From Oscillospiraceae bacterium (lineage in GTDB: Bacteria > Bacillota_A > Clostridia > Oscillospirales > CAG-272): a stretch of DNA of 6,880 bases. Location of the stretch: contig SVUH01000045.1 in assembly GCA_015063335.1 (NCBI GenBank), forward strand, positions 1-6,880, given 5' to 3'. This document shows, piece by piece, positions 5,835 to 6,880 of this stretch. How positions within the stretch are numbered: position 1 is the stretch's first letter; each line of letters begins with the position of its first letter. The notes under the pieces were generated by a model. The model made no database searches and had not been told where the DNA came from. It was given only the letters and a program-made list of their open reading frames with translations. The position numbers and the translations under genes were made by a program.

Positions 5835-6053
5835 TTACTGCTCTCCGTCGCTGCAAGCGTATTCGGAGACATCTATTTTTTTAAGCTCCGCTTCGGAGAT
5901 CTTGCCCTTGGTCTTTTCGTAATACGCCACGTTGTTACGCACCATAAAAGCGAACTGCGCGGCGGGAGTACGGCGCTCCTTTTCAGCTACGAAAAGAAAT
6001 TTGCGCAAAAGCTCGTCCGAAACACGGAAATCTACGTTATATCCCTGCTTCAT
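5835..6053 (-). CDS. Small ribbon-helix-helix-like protein (72 aa)
   Basis: I do not recognise a named family. The layout fits a ribbon-helix-helix (Arc/MetJ-type) DNA-binding fold: a short strand VDFRV (7-11), a helix from about 13 to 27 (DELLRKFLFVAEKER), a turn at RTPA, and a second helix from about 31 to 45 (AAQFAFMVRNNVAYY). A charged tail rich in Lys and Glu follows, ending SDGEQ. If so, it would act as a dimer on DNA. It starts 9 nt after the stop of the LRR gene; AAGGAA, partly overlapping that stop, serves as ribosome site, so it is very likely co-transcribed and coupled. The strong terminator directly after it supports its being a real last gene. It may regulate the surface-protein operon or be an RHH-type antitoxin; neither is shown. 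Confidence 0.7.
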   Translation of the reverse strand: MKQGYNVDFRVSDELLRKFLFVAEKERRTPAAQFAFMVRNNVAYYEKTKGKISEAELKKIDVSEYACSDGEQ

Positions 6054-6062
6054 TGTCTTTCC

Positions 6063-6880
6063 TTATTTCTTGCCGTTCTTCTTGTCGGACTTTTTGTTGG
6101 TCTTCTTGCCGTTCTTGTCATTCTTCTTATCGGACTTTATCATAATAACCGCAAACACGATTATTCCCGCGATAACGAGAGCGAATATCACGATAGCTAT
6201 AATGTATCCGACCTTGCTGCCCGTGGGACGTCCCTCTCCCTCCTCTACGGGCTCTGTCTCGGCGGGCGCCTCGGTCGCAGCCTCGGTTTCTACTGCTATC
6301 GCGGTATACGTAACCGTAACTTCTTCGTTATCGGCGTGCGTTCCCTCGATCACAGCCCTGTCCGCGGTGTATCCCTCAATTGTAGGGCTGGCTTTGTAGT
6401 ATGGCGCACCCAAAAGTCCGGGGATTATTTCGGTCTGTGGCGCGGTAACTCCTTCAGGAACCACATAGGTTATCGTCAGAGTAACCTCCTCGGTCGTAGC
6501 CGCGATATACTCGATCTTGTTCACGTCAATCGCACAACCGTTATTAAAGGGATCCTGCACAACTCTGTCGATCTCTTCAATAGGAACAATAAGCTTGCCG
6601 TCACTTGCAGATGCATCGTTCATAACGAACGTCGTAAGATTGGAGCAGCCCATAAACGTACCGCCCATAAGCTTTTCGAGCGCAGTTGACATAATGTACG
6701 CCTGCTCAAGCTTCGCGCAAAGCGCGAAAGCGCGGCTTCCAATAGTCGTTACGCCCGCGGGAACGAATATGTTCTTGAGCGAGGTGCATGCCTCAAAGCA
6801 GCTGTCACCTATGGACTCAAGTCCCACGGGAAGATCTATTGCTTCAAGAGAGGAGCAGAAAGCAAACGCGCCCTTGCCAA
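6063..6880 (-). CDS. BspA-like LRR protein with C-terminal membrane anchor (5' end outside window)
   Basis: The reading frame is open to the right edge, so the N-terminus is missing; the visible part is 271 full codons plus a partial one. From the edge it reads GKGAFAFCSSLEAIDLPVGL, then SIGDSCFEACTSL and TTIGSRAFALCAKLE, which are LRR_5 repeats continuing through the GTG at 6827. That GTG is therefore an internal Val, not the start. Numbering from it, LRRs fill about 1-75. A MucBP-like beta-domain lies at about 114-176 (VTLTITYVVPEGV..., EGYTADRA, VTVTYTA), followed by an acidic Thr/Glu/Ala linker (177-200) and one membrane helix (207-230). A 24-residue tail contains 12 Lys. There is no LPxTG sortase motif, so anchoring is by the helix with the Lys tail in the cytoplasm. 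It is probably a surface adhesin-like protein; the ligand is unknown. Confidence 0.9.
   Translation of the reverse strand, partial: GKGAFAFCSSLEAIDLPVGLESIGDSCFEACTSLKNIFVPAGVTTIGSRAFALCAKLEQAYIMSTALEKLMGGTFMGCSNLTTFVMNDASASDGKLIVPIEEIDRVVQDPFNNGCAIDVNKIEYIAATTEEVTLTITYVVPEGVTAPQTEIIPGLLGAPYYKASPTIEGYTADRAVIEGTHADNEEVTVTYTAIAVETEAATEAPAETEPVEEGEGRPTGSKVGYIIAIVIFALVIAGIIVFAVIMIKSDKKNDKNGKKTNKKSDKKNGKK

Noticed and set aside
6200..6270. LPxTG sortase anchor in the second LRR protein
   Set aside because: The residues before the membrane helix read GRPTGSKVGY; there is no LPxTG and the tail after the helix is unusually long.
5796..6689. A 297-codon plus-strand ORF over the terminator, RHH-like gene and LRR gene
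   Set aside because: It runs through a terminator hairpin and opposite two supported genes; its protein is unlike any known family.
6825..6827. GTG as start of the second LRR protein
   Set aside because: The frame stays open to the window edge and encodes another clear LRR repeat, so the GTG is internal.
1..6880. tRNA genes or riboswitches
   Set aside because: I found no cloverleaf or T-loop pattern and no recognisable aptamer in the leaders; a covariance-model scan would be the decisive check.

Overview
The window looks like the chromosome of a gut-type Firmicute of class Clostridia (inference). The RecA, RecX and MazF proteins are of Firmicute type. BspA-like leucine-rich-repeat (LRR) surface proteins and a GH25 lysozyme lipoprotein with Cys repeats are common in such genomes. 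Promoters are near-perfect sigma-A type with 17-bp spacers, and a CCTTCCCC...GGGGAAGG palindromic repeat of a kind I associate with gut Clostridia is present. No sequence here fixes the genus.

Layout. (1) Positions 1-332: two divergent promoters. The leftward one is a consensus promoter with an A-tract upstream region, and its transcript starts with a leader that resembles those of rRNA operons; any rRNA gene would lie outside the window. The rightward one drives the lysozyme gene. (2) 333-1664: GH25 lysozyme lipoprotein starting at TTG, followed by a hairpin terminator. (3) 1780-2727, minus strand: a complete BspA-like LRR lipoprotein with its own promoter. (4) 2914-3345: a MazF-family mRNA interferase with no antitoxin gene beside it. 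A hairpin usable from both sides separates it from (5) the minus-strand recA-recX operon (5150 to 3391), which has a TAATG stop-start overlap and a perfect consensus promoter. (6) 5360-5726: a MITE-like nested inverted-repeat element upstream of the recA promoter. (7) 5835-6880, minus strand: the end of a second BspA-like LRR protein with a MucBP-like region, a C-terminal membrane segment and a lysine-rich tail. It is followed 9 nt later by a small ribbon-helix-helix-like protein and a perfect-stem terminator.

How the genes fit together. Three genes encode envelope or surface proteins: the lysozyme lipoprotein, the LRR lipoprotein and the membrane-anchored LRR protein. They surround a DNA-repair core in which RecA is the recombinase and RecX its modulator. 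MazF is a translation-stress endoribonuclease. I see no phage, plasmid or integron cluster. The most unusual points are the solitary MazF with an Ala/Pro tail, the nested palindromic element beside recA, the small RHH-like gene coupled to the LRR gene, and a recA promoter without a recognisable LexA box. I did not find a clearly new multi-gene system.
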